Notes: generated from the letters alone by a model not told the origin. Shown: positions 28,938 through 38,035, counted from the first letter of the stretch. The stretch is 64,000 nt of DNA from JAIYDJ01 sp031400505 (GCA_031400505.1 JANNPZ010000043.1:62001-126000), one strand, 5' to 3'. Program-made: numbers and translations.

Positions 28938-30296
28938 ATGACCTTTGATTACGACTTGTTCGTGATCGGCGGCGGTTCGGGCGGTGTGCGTGCCGCTCGC
29001 ATCGCCAGTGCCGAGGGTGGCGCGCGTGTCGGTCTGGCCGAAGAAAGCCGCATGGGCGGTACCTGCGTGATCCGTGGCTGTGTGCCGAAAAAGCTCATGG
29101 TCTTTGCCTCTGGATACCCGTCGGCTATGGCCGAGGCGCGGGCCTATGGCTGGGATGTTGCCATGGGCGGCTTCGATTGGCTGCGGTTTCGCACCAGCCT
29201 GGAGGCGGAGCTGACGCGGTTGGAGGCCGCGTATCGCAACACGCTGATCAAAGCGGGCGTATCGATTCATGACGCGCGCGCAACTGTCATCGATCCGCAC
29301 ACCGTCGAACTGGCGAGCGGCCAGCGATTCACGACCAAACACATCCTGATTGCCACTGGCGGCCGCCCTTTCGTGCCTGATGTTCCGGGTGCGGATCTGG
29401 CTGTAACCTCGAACCACATGTTCCATCTTGACGCCCTTCCGGCACGGGCGCTGGTGGTTGGCGGTGGCTATATCGCTTCGGAATTCGCATGTATTTTGAA
29501 TGGGTTGGGCGTCAAGGTCACGCAGTTCTATCGCGGTGCGCAAATTCTGCGCGGCTTTGATGACGAGGCCCGCGGGCATGTGGCCAATGCAATGCAGGAA
29601 CGCGGCATCGACATTCATTGCGGCACCGATGTCATGCGACTGGAACGCACAGCGGATGGCATTCTGGCGACGTCGACGGACGGGTCGGACAAAACGTTTG
29701 ATCTGGTGATGTATGCGACGGGGCGGCGGCCAAACAGCGCAGGGCTGGGGCTGGAGGCGTTGGGCGTGAAGATCGGGCGGGCCGGTCAGATCGAGGTCGA
29801 TGCCTACAGTCAAACCGCCGTGCCGTCGGTCTATGCCGTGGGCGATGTCACCAACCGCATCAATTTGACGCCAGTTGCGATCCGCGAAGGCCATGCCTTT
29901 GCCGATACGGTGTTTCGCGGTATCCCGACGCGGGCGGACCATGACCTTGTGCCTTCAGCCGTGTTCACGCAGCCCGAACTGGGTTCGGTCGGGCTGTCTG
30001 AAGAGGCGGCGCGCGCGCTGGGGCCGATCCACGTCTATGTGGCAGCTTTCCGCCCGATGAAGACGGCCTTTGCGCGCCAGTCCGACCGGGTCCTGATGAA
30101 GCTGGTGGTCGACGCGGACACTGCCCGCGTGCTTGGGTGTCACATCGTTGGGCCAGAGGCCGGAGAAATGATCCAGCTTGCCGCGATAGCTATCAAGATG
30201 GGGGCAACCAAGGCGGATTTTGACCGAACTGTCGCCGTGCATCCGACGATGTCAGAGGAATTGGTGACATTGCGAACTCCGACCAGGACGGTTTGA
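28938..30296 (+). CDS. gor: Glutathione-disulfide reductase
   Basis: This 452-residue NADPH-dependent flavoenzyme reduces GSSG to GSH. FAD binding is at the N-terminus (LFVIGGGSGGVRAARIA). The redox-active cysteine pair is in MGGTCVIRGCVPKKLMV, the CVIRGC variant common in alphaproteobacteria. The NADPH domain has ALVVGGGYIASEFACILNGL, and the second FAD part is VYAVGDVTNRINLTPVAIRE. The C-terminal dimer interface carries the active-site motif VAVHPTMSEELV with the catalytic His and Glu. It starts one base after rpiA. Confidence 0.96.
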   Translation: MTFDYDLFVIGGGSGGVRAARIASAEGGARVGLAEESRMGGTCVIRGCVPKKLMVFASGYPSAMAEARAYGWDVAMGGFDWLRFRTSLEAELTRLEAAYRNTLIKAGVSIHDARATVIDPHTVELASGQRFTTKHILIATGGRPFVPDVPGADLAVTSNHMFHLDALPARALVVGGGYIASEFACILNGLGVKVTQFYRGAQILRGFDDEARGHVANAMQERGIDIHCGTDVMRLERTADGILATSTDGSDKTFDLVMYATGRRPNSAGLGLEALGVKIGRAGQIEVDAYSQTAVPSVYAVGDVTNRINLTPVAIREGHAFADTVFRGIPTRADHDLVPSAVFTQPELGSVGLSEEAARALGPIHVYVAAFRPMKTAFARQSDRVLMKLVVDADTARVLGCHIVGPEAGEMIQLAAIAIKMGATKADFDRTVAVHPTMSEELVTLRTPTRTV

Positions 30297-30385
30297 AGGC
30301 CGCAGGCAGTTGGGCCGAAATAGCTTGATTTTCGCGCCGTCGTGCCCAGTTAAGGGGCCAAGGTATAACAGAGAAAGACAGGTCA

Positions 30386-31573
30386 ATGGCAGGTAACGGA
30401 GGCCCATGGGGTGGCGGCGGTTCGGGCAAGGGCCCCGGAGATGGCGACCGTGACGAGGAACGTCGCCCGAACGGTGGACGCCGCCCGGGCGAGGGTCCGC
30501 AGATGCCCGAGATCGAAGAGTTGATGAAAAAGGGCCAAGAGCAGTTGCGCGTGCTGATGGGCGGGCGCGGTCGCGGAAACAACAGCGGTGGCCGTGGGCC
30601 CGGCGGATTGCCCGAAGGACCGATTTTCACCCGCAACGGCCTGATCATGGGCGGGCTGGCTGCGGTTGCGCTTTGGGGTTTCATGTCGTTTTACACGGTG
30701 CGTCCTGAAGAACGGTCGGTCGAGCTGTTTCTGGGTGAATTCAGCACCATCGGGAATCCCGGTCTGAACTTTGCACCTTGGCCACTGGTCAAGGCAGAGA
30801 TCGTTCAGGTCACCGGCGAAAGGTCTACCGACATCGGCACCGGATTGGGGGGGGAACTGGACACGGGTTTGATGCTGACCCGCGACCAGAACATCGTCGA
30901 CATCGAATTTCAGGTTGTCTGGCGTGTCGCTGATCCGTCTTTCTTCCTGTTCAACCTGTCCGATCCGACCGACACGATCCGTGCTGTCAGCGAATCCGCA
31001 ATGCGCGACATCATCGCGCGGTCGGAACTTTCGCCGATCCTGAACCGTGATCGCGGCGTTATTGCAAACGACGTGCGTACTGCCGTGCAGACAACGCTGG
31101 ACAGCTACAAGGCCGGCATCAACGTTGTCCGCGTCAACTTCGCCAAGGCGGCACCACCGACCGAAGTGATCGATGCTTTCCGTGAAGTGCAGGCGGCTCA
31201 GCAAGAGCGCGTCCGGCTGGAAAACGAAGCCGATGCCTATGCAAACCGGGTGACGGCTGCGGCCCGAGGCGAGTCCGCTCGGCTGGCAGAGGAATCAGAG
31301 GCCTACCGCGCCCAGGTCGTCAACAACGCGGAAGGCGAGGCGAGCCGTTTCCTGTCGGTCTACAATGAATACGTCAAGGCGCCGGAAGTGACCCGCAAGC
31401 GGATGTATCTGGAAACCATGGAACGGGTGCTTGGCAACATGAACAAGGTCATCCTTGATGGCGTGACGACAGGCGAAGGCGGACAGGGCGTTGTGCCGTT
31501 CCTGCCACTGAATGAATTGAACCGCATGGCCCCGGCTGCCGCCGCGACCACGACCACCGGAGGGACGAACTGA
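30386..31573 (+). CDS. hflK: FtsH protease regulator HflK
   Basis: This encodes 395 residues. A glycine-rich cytoplasmic N-terminus (NGGPWGGGGSGKGPGDGD) precedes one membrane segment near residue 90 (NGLIMGGLAAVALWGFMSF). The SPFH/band-7 domain follows (VRPEERSVELFLGEFSTIGN to about residue 300), with the coiled helix VQAAQQERVRLENEADAYAN. HflK and HflC form a large periplasmic cage around the membrane protease FtsH. The stop overlaps the start of hflC by one base. This is the first gene of hflK-hflC-DUF2065-degP. Confidence 0.96.
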   Translation: MAGNGGPWGGGGSGKGPGDGDRDEERRPNGGRRPGEGPQMPEIEELMKKGQEQLRVLMGGRGRGNNSGGRGPGGLPEGPIFTRNGLIMGGLAAVALWGFMSFYTVRPEERSVELFLGEFSTIGNPGLNFAPWPLVKAEIVQVTGERSTDIGTGLGGELDTGLMLTRDQNIVDIEFQVVWRVADPSFFLFNLSDPTDTIRAVSESAMRDIIARSELSPILNRDRGVIANDVRTAVQTTLDSYKAGINVVRVNFAKAAPPTEVIDAFREVQAAQQERVRLENEADAYANRVTAAARGESARLAEESEAYRAQVVNNAEGEASRFLSVYNEYVKAPEVTRKRMYLETMERVLGNMNKVILDGVTTGEGGQGVVPFLPLNELNRMAPAAAATTTTGGTN

Positions 31574-32457
31574 TGCGTATGCCGCTGATTCTTGCCGCTG
31601 TTTTCGTGCTGGTCGTCGGTACGTTGTCGTCGTTGTTCATCGTTGATGAACGTGACAAGGCACTGGTGCTGCAGTTTGGTCAGGTTAAACAAGTGAAAGA
31701 GGAGCCCGGCCTTGGGTTCAAACTTCCGTTGATCCAGGAAGTCGTCAGATATGACGGCCGCATCCTGAGCCTGCCGACGCCGCCGCTGGAAGTGACAATG
31801 TCGGATGATCGCCGGCTGGTGGTGGACGCATTTGCGCGCTGGCAGATCACCGATCTTGTCCGCTTTCGCGAATCGGTCGGGGTGGTCGGGATCGATCGAG
31901 CGCAGCAACTGCTGGCTGGCATTCTGAACAACGCCATCCCGGAAGTCCTTGGCAAGGTGCCCTCCAACCGTGTGCTGTCCGAAGACCGGACCGGGCTGAT
32001 GAACCAGATCCGCGACATCGCCAAACGCGAGGCGCAGTCGCTGGGCGTCGATGTGATCGACGTTCGCCTGACCCGAACCGATCTGCCCGAGCAGAACCTT
32101 GCCGCAACCTATGGCCGGATGCGGGCAGAGCGTGAACGCGAGGCCGCAGACGAAATCGCCCGCGGGAACGAGGCCGCACAGCGCGTGCGGGCATCCGCCG
32201 ACCGTACCGTGGTTGAACTGACATCCGAAGCGCGCAAGAACGCCGAGGTTATCCGAGGTGAAGCCGACGCCGAACGCAACAGCATTTATGCGCAGGCGTT
32301 TGGGCGCGACCCAGAGTTTTTCGCCTTCACCCGGTCGTTGACCAGTTACGAACGCGCTTTGCAAAGTAGCAACACCTCGATTGTCATGCAGCCTGACAGC
32401 GTGTTCTTTGACTATCTGCGCAGCGAAGAGGCACCCGTAGCAAAGCCCGCGCCATGA
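31573..32457 (+). CDS. hflC: FtsH protease regulator HflC
   Basis: This encodes 294 residues. One N-terminal membrane anchor (LILAAVFVLVVGTLSSLFIV) is followed by the SPFH domain (VDERDKALVLQFGQVKQVKE, LVVDAFARWQITDLVRFRES) and a long helical region (MRAEREREAADEIARGNEAA, AEVIRGEADAERNSIYAQAF). It partners with HflK. The ATG shares a base with the hflK stop (TGATG), and the 3' end overlaps the DUF2065 gene by four bases, so the three are translationally coupled. Confidence 0.96.
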   Translation: MRMPLILAAVFVLVVGTLSSLFIVDERDKALVLQFGQVKQVKEEPGLGFKLPLIQEVVRYDGRILSLPTPPLEVTMSDDRRLVVDAFARWQITDLVRFRESVGVVGIDRAQQLLAGILNNAIPEVLGKVPSNRVLSEDRTGLMNQIRDIAKREAQSLGVDVIDVRLTRTDLPEQNLAATYGRMRAEREREAADEIARGNEAAQRVRASADRTVVELTSEARKNAEVIRGEADAERNSIYAQAFGRDPEFFAFTRSLTSYERALQSSNTSIVMQPDSVFFDYLRSEEAPVAKPAP

Positions 32458-32648
32458 GCAGCATCCTGCTGGCTTTCGGGCTGGTGTTGGTGATCGAGGG
32501 GCTGGTGCTTGCACTGGCCCCTTTGCGTCTGGAACAGGTTCTGGCGATGCTGGCCGCGCTTGGCCAAGACCAACGACGGATTTTCGGGCTGGGCGCGGTA
32601 GCTTTGGGTGTCGTTCTGGTCGCCGCCGGTCGCTGGCTGGAGGCATGA
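32454..32648 (+). CDS. DUF2065 family small membrane protein
   Basis: This encodes 64 residues, start ATG overlapping the hflC stop (ATGA). Two hydrophobic segments flank a short polar loop: ILLAFGLVLVIEGLVLALAP and IFGLGAVALGVVLVAAGRWL. The family commonly sits next to hflC in proteobacteria, but its role is unknown; a link with HflKC or FtsH is inferred only from position. Confidence 0.85.
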   Translation: MSSILLAFGLVLVIEGLVLALAPLRLEQVLAMLAALGQDQRRIFGLGAVALGVVLVAAGRWLEA

Positions 32649-32797
32649 CGCCTGTGGTGCAACCTGGCCCGGTTATTCACAACGGATTGACAGGACGCGA
32701 GGCAGATTGCCTTGCGCTTTGTCGCGACAAGACCAAATATTGCACGATAGCCGGATTGCAGCACATCCGGCACACCCAGATTGGAGAATGCAGCGTT

Positions 32798-34282
32798 ATG
32801 CGATCCGCACCATTTTCAGCCGTTTTGACGGCCCGCCCGGTGCCAGAACAGGCACAAACCTCGCGACTGATGCTGGCGGTTGGGCTGGGACTGGTTCTTG
32901 CCCTGTCGCTGACCACGCAGGCTTTTGCGCGCGGCGAAACCGAGAGCTTTGCCGATCTGGCCGAACAGATCAGCCCGTCGGTCGTAAACATCACGACGTC
33001 CGCGCTGGTTGCGGCACCGCCCGAGGGAAGCCCGATCGTGCCCGAAGGATCACCCTTTGAGGATTTCTTCCGCGAGTTTCAGGACCGCAATGGCCCGGGT
33101 GAACGCGAACCCCGCCGGTCTGAAGCGCTGGGTTCTGGTTTTGTGATCTCTGCCGACGGCTATATCGTCACAAACAACCATGTGATCGAAGGGGCCGATC
33201 AGATATCTATCGAGTTCTTTTCGGGTGAGCGGCTTGACGCGAAGCTTGTCGGCACCGACACCAAAACCGACATTGCGCTGCTGAAGGTGGAAAGCAACGA
33301 ACCCCTGCCGTTCGTGCCTTTTGGCGACAGTGACGCGATGCGGGTCGGCGATTGGGTCGTGGCGATGGGTAACCCGTTGGGTCAGGGTTTTTCGGTCAGT
33401 GCGGGCATCGTTTCGGCTCGTGGGCGCGAATTGCAAGGCACTTACGACGATTTCATTCAGACCGATGCGGCGATCAACAAGGGTAACTCGGGCGGCCCGT
33501 TGTTCAACATGGACGGTCAGGTTATCGGCGTGAACACCGCCATCTTGTCACCAACCGGCGGGTCGATCGGGATCGGGTTTTCGATGGCTTCGAATGTGGT
33601 AAGCAAGGTTGTTTCGCAGCTGCAAGAGTTCGGTGAAACCCGCCGTGGCTGGCTTGGCGTGCGAATTCAGGATGTCACGCCCGATGTGGCCGAGGCGATC
33701 GGACTGCTCGATGCCAAAGGGGCACTGATCACCGATGTTCCCGAAGGCCCGGCGCGCGATGCGGGCATGCTGGCTGGCGATGTGATCCAGACGTTTGACG
33801 GCAAGCCGGTCGATGATACCCGTGATCTTGTCAACCGCGTGGCGGATGCGCCGATTGGTGAAGCGGTGGCGGTGGTCGTCTTGCGCGATGGCAAGGAAGA
33901 AACCTTGCAGGTGACCTTGGGCCGCCGCGAAGATGCCGAGGCGGAAAGCACGCCGGTTGTCGCTGCTCCGACCCAGGAACCCGCCGAGGCAGAGGTTTTG
34001 GGGATGACCCTGACCCCGATTACCCCCGATATCGCCAGCAAGTTGGGTCTTGACGCATCGGCCACGGGTCTTGTGGTCGTGGCAGTGGACGAGGCAAGCG
34101 AGGCCTATGCCAAGGGACTGCGCGATGGTGACATGATAGCCGAGGCCGGCCAACAGAAGGTCATCCGGTTGCAAGACATCAAGGACAGGGTGGCCGAAGC
34201 ACAGGACGCTGGGCGCAAGTCCTTGTTGCTGCTGGTGCGTCGGGCAGGTGATCCGCGCTTTGTGGCGCTGTCTCTGGAATAA
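32798..34282 (+). CDS. degP: Do/DegP-family periplasmic serine protease
   Basis: This encodes 494 residues. The signal segment is LMLAVGLGLVLALSLTTQAFA. The trypsin-like domain has the catalytic triad in IVTNNHVIEGAD (His), TKTDIALLKV (Asp) and NKGNSGGPLFNMDG (Ser). Two PDZ domains follow: GWLGVRIQDVTPDVAEAIGL, and LGMTLTPITPDIASKLGLDA to the end. The protein should degrade or chaperone misfolded envelope proteins, consistent with the upstream hflKC genes. The start at 32798 follows TTGGAG; upstream in-frame codons to 32645 overlap DUF2065 and lack support. A strong terminator follows. Confidence 0.94.
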   Translation: MRSAPFSAVLTARPVPEQAQTSRLMLAVGLGLVLALSLTTQAFARGETESFADLAEQISPSVVNITTSALVAAPPEGSPIVPEGSPFEDFFREFQDRNGPGEREPRRSEALGSGFVISADGYIVTNNHVIEGADQISIEFFSGERLDAKLVGTDTKTDIALLKVESNEPLPFVPFGDSDAMRVGDWVVAMGNPLGQGFSVSAGIVSARGRELQGTYDDFIQTDAAINKGNSGGPLFNMDGQVIGVNTAILSPTGGSIGIGFSMASNVVSKVVSQLQEFGETRRGWLGVRIQDVTPDVAEAIGLLDAKGALITDVPEGPARDAGMLAGDVIQTFDGKPVDDTRDLVNRVADAPIGEAVAVVVLRDGKEETLQVTLGRREDAEAESTPVVAAPTQEPAEAEVLGMTLTPITPDIASKLGLDASATGLVVVAVDEASEAYAKGLRDGDMIAEAGQQKVIRLQDIKDRVAEAQDAGRKSLLLLVRRAGDPRFVALSLE

Positions 34283-34297
34283 AGTTGCAACGGTGCA

Positions 34298-34326
34298 ATG
34301 GGGCGGCGGCCAATCCGCCGCCCCAT
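34298..34326 (+). terminator. Rho-independent terminator after degP
   Basis: A 12-bp perfect stem (ATGGGGCGGCGG / CCGCCGCCCCAT) with a CCAAT loop, followed by TTCCC, lies 16 bases after the degP stop. A second weaker hairpin (CAGGCG/CGCCTG, followed by CGCTTTT) lies at about 34412-34436. Confidence 0.75.
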
Positions 34327-34445
34327 TTCCCGCTTAATTGCCGGAACGCGCGCAGCTGCGTGCAATTTTGAACTTCGCGTGTGCCGCCAGAATTACCGCA
34401 ATTGGCCGATGTCAGGCGCTCCGGACGCCTGCGCTTTTGGTCTGT

Positions 34446-34973
34446 TCAAAGCGCATCCAGTTCGGTCGAGATGATGCCAAGCTCGCGTGCCGCTGCCAGC
34501 GACAACTGCCGGCTATCAAGCCCGCGTTCGGCTTGAAACCGTCGGATCGCCTCGGTTGTCGGCGGGTCGAGCACGCCGGTCAGTGGCTCTCGGTAAAGTC
34601 CACGGGCTTTGAGTGCGCGCTGCAGGGTGGCAATGAATTCCACGGTCAACTCGGCAGGGCAGGGTGCGCGGAACCATACCTTGTTGCGGTCCTGCACGAT
34701 ACGCTGGCGTGTGGTGCTGCGGAAGGTGGCCGATGTCACCAAATTGCCCGCGGCGTCGCGGATTTTGGGTGTGACAAGGGTTTGTTCGGTCACGGTTTCG
34801 ATGACGGCCGGGCTGACGTCGGCGGCCCAGCAGGTGCCGGCGTCGCCGTCTGGCGGGTCGGTTCGCAGGATTTCGGCCGAAAGCTGCGCTCGGGACGGTG
34901 CCTCGACCACCGCCGATTGGCAGGCTGCCAGCGCAAGCCAAACCCCGAGGATGCCAATGAATCGCCCTGCCAT
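34446..34973 (-). CDS. Peptidoglycan-binding-domain lipoprotein
   Basis: This encodes 175 residues. The ATG at 34973 gives the lipoprotein signal MAGRFIGILGVWLALAACQS with lipobox LAAC. A middle domain of unknown type holds Cys residues in AGTCWAADVSP and RAPCPAELTV. The C-terminal 60 residues form a PG_binding_1-like domain (FIATLQRALKARGLYREPLT, GVLDPPTTEAIRRFQAERGL). The protein is probably anchored in the outer membrane and touches the cell wall. It converges with degP. Confidence 0.82.
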   Translation of the reverse strand: MAGRFIGILGVWLALAACQSAVVEAPSRAQLSAEILRTDPPDGDAGTCWAADVSPAVIETVTEQTLVTPKIRDAAGNLVTSATFRSTTRQRIVQDRNKVWFRAPCPAELTVEFIATLQRALKARGLYREPLTGVLDPPTTEAIRRFQAERGLDSRQLSLAAARELGIISTELDAL

Positions 34974-35052
34974 GCCGCTGCCTGATCCGCGCCGGTTGCC
35001 GTCCGGCCTGTTGTGGTTGCCACCATAGCGGGAAAAGACGGTCAGCGAAACC

Positions 35053-35457
35053 CTAGGGTTGGTCGCCGGCCCGCACGCCATCGGGCTTGAAATCGGGGTG
35101 CAACAGCCGGTCCAGCAAAGGTGAAAGATCCTCTATCACCTCGGCCACCACATGCACCACCCCCGCCTCGCGCTGCAGCCGTCCGGTGACCCGCAACAGC
35201 CGCGCCGAAATCACCGCGCGGCGAAACCGTTCATAGATCGAGGCCCAGACCACCACATTGACCGTCCCGGTCTCATCTTCCAGCGTGACAAAGATCACGC
35301 CTTTGGCGGTGCCCGGCCGCTGGCGCAGCAGCACCAGCCCCGCCACACAAACCCGCGCCCCGCCGGGCGGTTCGTTCAGGCGGGCAGCGAGAAGGGCTGC
35401 AGGCGGACGTGGCCAGGTGTTGGGCCGGGGGGTGCGAGTCATCCAGTCGGGGGTCAT
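35053..35457 (-). CDS. Stand-alone OB-fold fragment derived from error-prone DNA polymerase DnaE2
   Basis: This encodes 134 residues. From about residue 20 the sequence is the C-terminal OB-fold of DnaE2/ImuC: ARVCVAGLVLLRQRPGTAKG, VIFVTLEDETGTVNVVVWAS, VVHVVAEVIEDLSPLLDRLL. The whole polymerase, PHP and finger regions of a normal DnaE2 of more than 1000 residues are missing, and no imuA or imuB lies nearby. The ATG at 35457 lies three bases from a LexA-like box and about where transcription should start, so the product would come from a leaderless message. It may be a deletion relic or a retained small ssDNA-binding protein; the open, in-frame OB domain argues that it is not badly decayed. 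Confidence 0.75.
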   Translation of the reverse strand: MTPDWMTRTPRPNTWPRPPAALLAARLNEPPGGARVCVAGLVLLRQRPGTAKGVIFVTLEDETGTVNVVVWASIYERFRRAVISARLLRVTGRLQREAGVVHVVAEVIEDLSPLLDRLLHPDFKPDGVRAGDQP

Positions 35458-35459
35458 GG

Positions 35460-35492
35460 GAACAAATATAGAACTTGCCGGAAATGACGCAA
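35460..35492 (-). promoter_or_regulatory. Promoter with overlapping LexA-like box in front of the DnaE2 OB fragment
   Basis: On the minus strand, TTGCGT (35492-35487) and TATATT (35470-35465) are 16 bases apart. The LexA-type direct repeat GTTCTATATTTGTTC (35474-35460) covers the -10 element. The expected transcription start falls at or next to the A of the ATG at 35457. This is the layout of an SOS-repressed promoter. Confidence 0.6.
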
Positions 35493-35569
35493 GCCTTGGT
35501 TACACTGGCAAACCTGCGCGATCTGGCCTATGTCAGGATGCAATTCACAACACCGGACAGGGCAAGCCC

Positions 35570-35893
35570 ATGGCGAAGATCACCTATGTAGAACACGGCG
35601 GAAAAGAACATGTGGTCGAGGTGGCCAGCGGCCTGACCGTCATGGAAGGCGCGCGCGACAACGGCATTCCGGGCATCGAGGCCGACTGCGGCGGGGCCTG
35701 TGCCTGTTCGACCTGCCATGTCTACGTCGATCCGGCCTGGGTGGGCAAACTGCCGAAAAAGGACGCGATGGAAGAGGACATGCTGGATTTCGCATGGCAG
35801 CCGGACCCGGTGCGCTCGCGCCTGACCTGTCAGCTGAAGGTCAGCGACGCACTGGATGGTCTGCGCGTGCAGATGCCGCAAAAGCAGATCTGA
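35570..35893 (+). CDS. fdxE: [2Fe-2S] ferredoxin, FdxE (FdVI)-like
   Basis: This encodes 107 residues. The cluster cysteines are in ADCGGACACSTCHVYVD (three ligands) and LTCQLKVSDA (the fourth), the adrenodoxin/putidaredoxin spacing. The N-terminus MAKITYVEHGGKEHVVEVAS and the ending GLRVQMPQKQI match the alphaproteobacterial FdVI group, which donates electrons to cytochrome P450-type or other oxygenases or serves Fe-S assembly. The ATG at 35570 gives this N-terminus; the frame open upstream is not supported. It is followed after two bases by a secreted repeat protein. Confidence 0.92.
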   Translation: MAKITYVEHGGKEHVVEVASGLTVMEGARDNGIPGIEADCGGACACSTCHVYVDPAWVGKLPKKDAMEEDMLDFAWQPDPVRSRLTCQLKVSDALDGLRVQMPQKQI

Positions 35894-35895
35894 CG

Positions 35896-36576
35896 ATGCG
35901 GCTGGCAGCGGTTTGCTGCCTGCTGGCTGCGCCGGTCATGGCCCAAGGCGTGACCGAGGCGCGGCTGGTGCAGCCGACAGACCGCTATGACCATGCCGTG
36001 CTGGGCGATGCGGTGGAATGGGGCGGGCTGGCGATCAGCACGGGTGCGGGGACTGTGATCCATACCCTTCCCGACACCCGCGTGTTCGAAGACGCGACGA
36101 CGCGGATCGCCGATCTGGACGGCGACGGGGCTGCCGAGGTGATCGTGGTCGAAACCGACATGGCGCTTGGGGCCACGCTTGCGGTCTATGACGGCGGCGG
36201 AAAGCGTGCGGCAACCCGGCCGGTGGGCCAGACGCACCGCTGGCTCGCCCCCGCCGGGATCGGCGATTTCGACGGTGACGGGCGGATCGAGATCGCCTAT
36301 GTCGACCGCCCGCACCTGACAAGGGAGCTGGTCTTTCTGCGCTATGGCCGGGGTCAGTTGACCGAGATAGCGCGTGCGGGCGGTCTGACCAACCACCGGA
36401 TCGGGCAGGATGTGATCTCGGGCGGCACGGTGCGATGCGGCGGGCGTGATACGCTTGTGGTCGCCTCAGAAGACTGGTCGCGGCGGATCGCGGTCAGGCT
36501 GGACGACGGAAAGATCACCACCGAGGTCGCAGGCCGGTTGCGCAGCCTCGGGCCATGGACCCCCGCCTGCCCCTGA
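35896..36576 (+). CDS. Secreted FG-GAP/VCBS-repeat protein
   Basis: This encodes 226 residues. A signal peptide (MRLAAVCCLLAAPVMAQG) is followed by two FG-GAP/VCBS-type calcium-binding motifs, TRIADLDGDGAAEVIVVET and GIGDFDGDGRIEIAYVD, on a beta-propeller-like background. The protein should be periplasmic. Its function is unknown. It starts two bases after the ferredoxin stop, so co-translation is likely, although no functional link is apparent. Its stop abuts the end of the convergent dddP. Confidence 0.8.
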   Translation: MRLAAVCCLLAAPVMAQGVTEARLVQPTDRYDHAVLGDAVEWGGLAISTGAGTVIHTLPDTRVFEDATTRIADLDGDGAAEVIVVETDMALGATLAVYDGGGKRAATRPVGQTHRWLAPAGIGDFDGDGRIEIAYVDRPHLTRELVFLRYGRGQLTEIARAGGLTNHRIGQDVISGGTVRCGGRDTLVVASEDWSRRIAVRLDDGKITTEVAGRLRSLGPWTPACP

Positions 36577-37917
36577 TTACTGCCCCATCAAAGCCGGATC
36601 GAACGGATAACTCGTAAGGTTTTCGAAGCCGGTTTCGGTGATCAGCACCTGATCCTCCAGCTTGATTGAAAAGTCGCCGCCCTCGGGCGACACCAGCGCC
36701 TCGACACACAGCGTCATGCCGGGTTCCAGCACCGCGTCAAACGCCCCGTCCATCCAGCCGTCGGGATAGTGCACATAGGGCCACTCGTCGCAAAGGCCCA
36801 CGCCGTGCATCCGGCAGGAATACTTGCCCTTGTCGTAGTGTGCGTCCAGTTTATGCCCCCCGAAAACCAATTCCTTGATCGACACGCCGGGCTTCAGCAG
36901 CGCCATGTTGGTGTCGATATGCTCGCGGGCGTGGTGCATCGCGGAAATCATCGCATTCGTGGGCCGCTGGTCGCCGATCCACCAGGTGCGGCTGATGTCG
37001 ATGCAAAACCCGTAGGCGCCGATCAGGTCGGTATCGAAGGCCACGATTTCATTGTTCTGGATGATCCGCGGCCCGCATTCCTGAAACCACGGGTTGGTGC
37101 GGGGGCCGGATGCCAGCAGCCGCGTTTCGATCCACTCACCACCCCGCCGGATGTTGCCGGCGTGGAGTTCCGCCCAGACCGCATCTTCTGACACGCCCCC
37201 CAACGGGATGTTCTGCCGCGAGAACGCCTCCATTTCCTGAATGGCACTTTCGCAGGCATGGTGCGCGCAGCGCATCGCGGCGATATCGTCGGGGCCCTTG
37301 ATGGCGCGAACCCGCTCGGTCACCTCTTCGCCTTCCATCACCTCAAACCCTGCAGCCTCCAGCGCCCGCAGCCCGTGCACCATGATCTTGTCCACCGCAA
37401 GCCGCCGGTTGGTGCCTGCATGCTCTCGCATCACCTCGTCCACCTGTGCGGCAAAGGCGCGGGCCGCCGCCTCGCCCCTATCGCCGGTCGAGTTGTAAAA
37501 GAACGTGGCCCCCGACCGCAGTTCCTTGACCAGTGGGTTGAACGTCACCAGAAACGGCGAGTTCTTGTATTCCCACATCACCATATGCCCGTCGGCACAG
37601 ATCAGGCAGGCGCGAAACGGGTTGTGGGTGTTCCAGACCTGCATGTTGGTGGTGTCGGTCGCATAGCGGATGTTCAACGGATCATACAGCAGCAGCCCGC
37701 CATAGTCGCGGTCACCCAGCGCCTGCACCAGCCGCGCCCAGCGGTACTCGCGCATCCGGCCCAGATCGGGCAGGACCAACCCGGCCGCCGCCCATTCGCC
37801 GAACGCCAGTCGCGTCGGACCGATCTCGACACGGTCGTTGTCATTGGGGCTGCCATCGCCCAGCTTTGCCCCGCGTGTCGGGTCGATCTTGCGGCGCTCG
37901 GAATAAGGCTGGTTCAT
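36577..37917 (-). CDS. dddP: Dimethylsulfoniopropionate lyase DddP
   Basis: This encodes 446 residues of the M24 (creatinase/aminopeptidase P) fold. DddP splits DMSP into dimethyl sulfide and acrylate. With MNQPYSERRKIDPTRGAKLG as N-terminus, the metal ligands described for DddP fall at D295, D297 and D307 (FDTDLIGAYGFCIDISR), H371 (CRMHGVGLCDEWP), E406 (LCVEALVSPEGG) and E421 (IKLEDQVLI). All six are conserved at the same numbers as in characterised Roseobacter-group enzymes. The start at 37917 is preferred to 37953. No acrylate-use or DMSP-transport gene is adjacent. It is divergent from the DUF3445 gene. Confidence 0.93.
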   Translation of the reverse strand: MNQPYSERRKIDPTRGAKLGDGSPNDNDRVEIGPTRLAFGEWAAAGLVLPDLGRMREYRWARLVQALGDRDYGGLLLYDPLNIRYATDTTNMQVWNTHNPFRACLICADGHMVMWEYKNSPFLVTFNPLVKELRSGATFFYNSTGDRGEAAARAFAAQVDEVMREHAGTNRRLAVDKIMVHGLRALEAAGFEVMEGEEVTERVRAIKGPDDIAAMRCAHHACESAIQEMEAFSRQNIPLGGVSEDAVWAELHAGNIRRGGEWIETRLLASGPRTNPWFQECGPRIIQNNEIVAFDTDLIGAYGFCIDISRTWWIGDQRPTNAMISAMHHAREHIDTNMALLKPGVSIKELVFGGHKLDAHYDKGKYSCRMHGVGLCDEWPYVHYPDGWMDGAFDAVLEPGMTLCVEALVSPEGGDFSIKLEDQVLITETGFENLTSYPFDPALMGQ

Positions 37918-38035
37918 CGCGTACCCCATTTTTGGGAATAGGTTCCTGATCATGGGTAGGCGGGCTGTTCCGCCCGCGACCTGCGATGTCGGAATTGCGG
38001 TATCGAGATCGGTACGGCCATATTACATAAAACCG

